This document shows, in pieces, positions 5,225-5,825 of a DNA stretch of 5,825 nucleotides. Origin of the DNA: Enterocloster bolteae (GTDB lineage: Bacteria; Bacillota_A; Clostridia; Lachnospirales; Lachnospiraceae); contig JAETTS010000182.1 in assembly GCA_021769025.1 (NCBI GenBank), positions 1-5,825 on the forward strand, in the 5' to 3' direction. Each line of letters begins with the position of its first letter. Position 1 is the first letter of the stretch. The position numbers and the translations under genes are program-made. The notes under the pieces were generated by a model, which searched no databases, was not told the origin of the DNA, and worked only from the letters and a program-made list of their open reading frames with translations.

Positions 5225-5825
5225 TTATTTCTTCTGCTTTAATATATCTTTTGCTATTTTTCTTAATATATTAACATAATATAAAAATTCATTCTTCTTA
5301 CATGAAAAAGCGCATATGAAACCAAAACATAAAAAACTTATTAAAATTAACCTAAAACAAAACCATATAATGCCACCCTCTGGAAGACAATTATTTACAA
5401 GAGAACATATTCCTGCAATAACAGCAACCTGAATTGCATAAAGTACCTGTTTCCATATATAGCTCCAAAATCCTTTTCCAAAGTAGTACTTATATAAAAT
5501 ATATCCTTCATACCAAAATGATAGCAATAATGTGCTACCTATTGTACCGAGCAGTACTCCAGACACACCAAATCTTATTACAAAACCAACAGAAAGAATA
5601 ATATTAAGAACACTCTCTATGAGTGGTTTATGTCGATCATACCAAAATAGTCCTGATGCCGTACGAAATATCAATACTGTCTTCCTGACACCAGATACAT
5701 AGAATTTAATTACTATCATTAGAACAATACTTTGTGATAATAAACAATTATCACCAATCCATATCCTTACAAAAGGTTGAATCAAACATAAGTAGCAGAT
5801 TGCACAAAAGCCATAAATCCATACA
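5225..5825 (-). CDS. Polysaccharide flippase (Wzx/MOP superfamily), C-terminal part
   Basis: The last 199 codons and stop of an integral membrane protein that moves lipid-linked oligosaccharide units across the membrane for capsule or exopolysaccharide assembly. The frame is open to the right edge; the TTG at 5785-5783 is an internal Leu codon, since upstream residues (WIYGFCAICYLCLIQPFVR) continue the family pattern. Seen: QPFVRIWIGDNCLL, then helices around SIVLMIVIKFYV, the motif ASGLFWYDRHKPLIESVLNI, GVSGVLLGTIGSTLLLSFWYEG and two more long helices, ending in a lysine-rich cytoplasmic tail (KIAKDILKQKK). Full-length members have about 400-500 residues. The DNA is much more AT-rich than the rest of the window, as is common for transferred polysaccharide loci. 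The substrate cannot be told. Confidence 0.85.
   Translation of the reverse strand, partial: VWIYGFCAICYLCLIQPFVRIWIGDNCLLSQSIVLMIVIKFYVSGVRKTVLIFRTASGLFWYDRHKPLIESVLNIILSVGFVIRFGVSGVLLGTIGSTLLLSFWYEGYILYKYYFGKGFWSYIWKQVLYAIQVAVIAGICSLVNNCLPEGGIIWFCFRLILISFLCFGFICAFSCKKNEFLYYVNILRKIAKDILKQKK

Overview
The window looks like chromosomal DNA of an anaerobic Gram-positive of the Clostridia, most probably Lachnospiraceae. This is inferred from the type of glutamate synthase, the SigA-like promoters, strong GGAGG-type ribosome binding sites, an acidic Thr/Glu-rich lipoprotein and an OmpR/EnvZ-type pair. No rRNA or other taxonomic marker is present, so the assignment rests on remembered protein similarity.

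Layout from left to right. (1) Positions 1-939, minus strand: the first 313 codons of gltB, the large subunit of glutamate synthase, cut by the left edge. Compared with the family it seems to lack about 28-30 residues just after the TGDG motif. (2) Positions 940-1132: the gltB control region, with a clean promoter (TTTACA-17-TATGAT on the minus strand) and a leader of about 150 nt. The leader holds a 5' hexaloop hairpin and a long terminator-like stem, so attenuation is plausible. (3) Positions 1133-2275, minus strand: a 380-residue lipoprotein with two tandem repeats that distantly resemble FMN-binding (RnfG/PplA-like) domains. (4) Positions 2276-2651: a divergent intergenic region with phased CAAAA repeats, an exact palindrome, an extended -10 promoter and a foldable leader. 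(5) Positions 2652-4831, plus strand: a two-gene operon for an OmpR-family response regulator and a membrane histidine kinase, overlapping by 4 bp. (6) Positions 4832-5224: no intact gene, but a minus-strand remnant of a PseG-like sugar nucleotide hydrolase. (7) Positions 5225-5825, minus strand: the C-terminal part of a polysaccharide flippase in markedly AT-rich DNA, entering from the right edge.

How the parts may work together. The divergent arrangement suggests that the two-component system controls itself and perhaps the surface lipoprotein, but this is inference. gltB is separate nitrogen metabolism with its own promoter. The right end is the edge of a surface-polysaccharide locus, probably acquired or rearranged: base composition changes abruptly near 5210-5225, next to a broken gene.

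I see no CRISPR array, tRNA, rRNA, transposase or clearly new defence system. The items most worth checking are the gltB internal deletion, the two structured leaders, the phased repeats at the regulator promoter and the PseG-like remnant.
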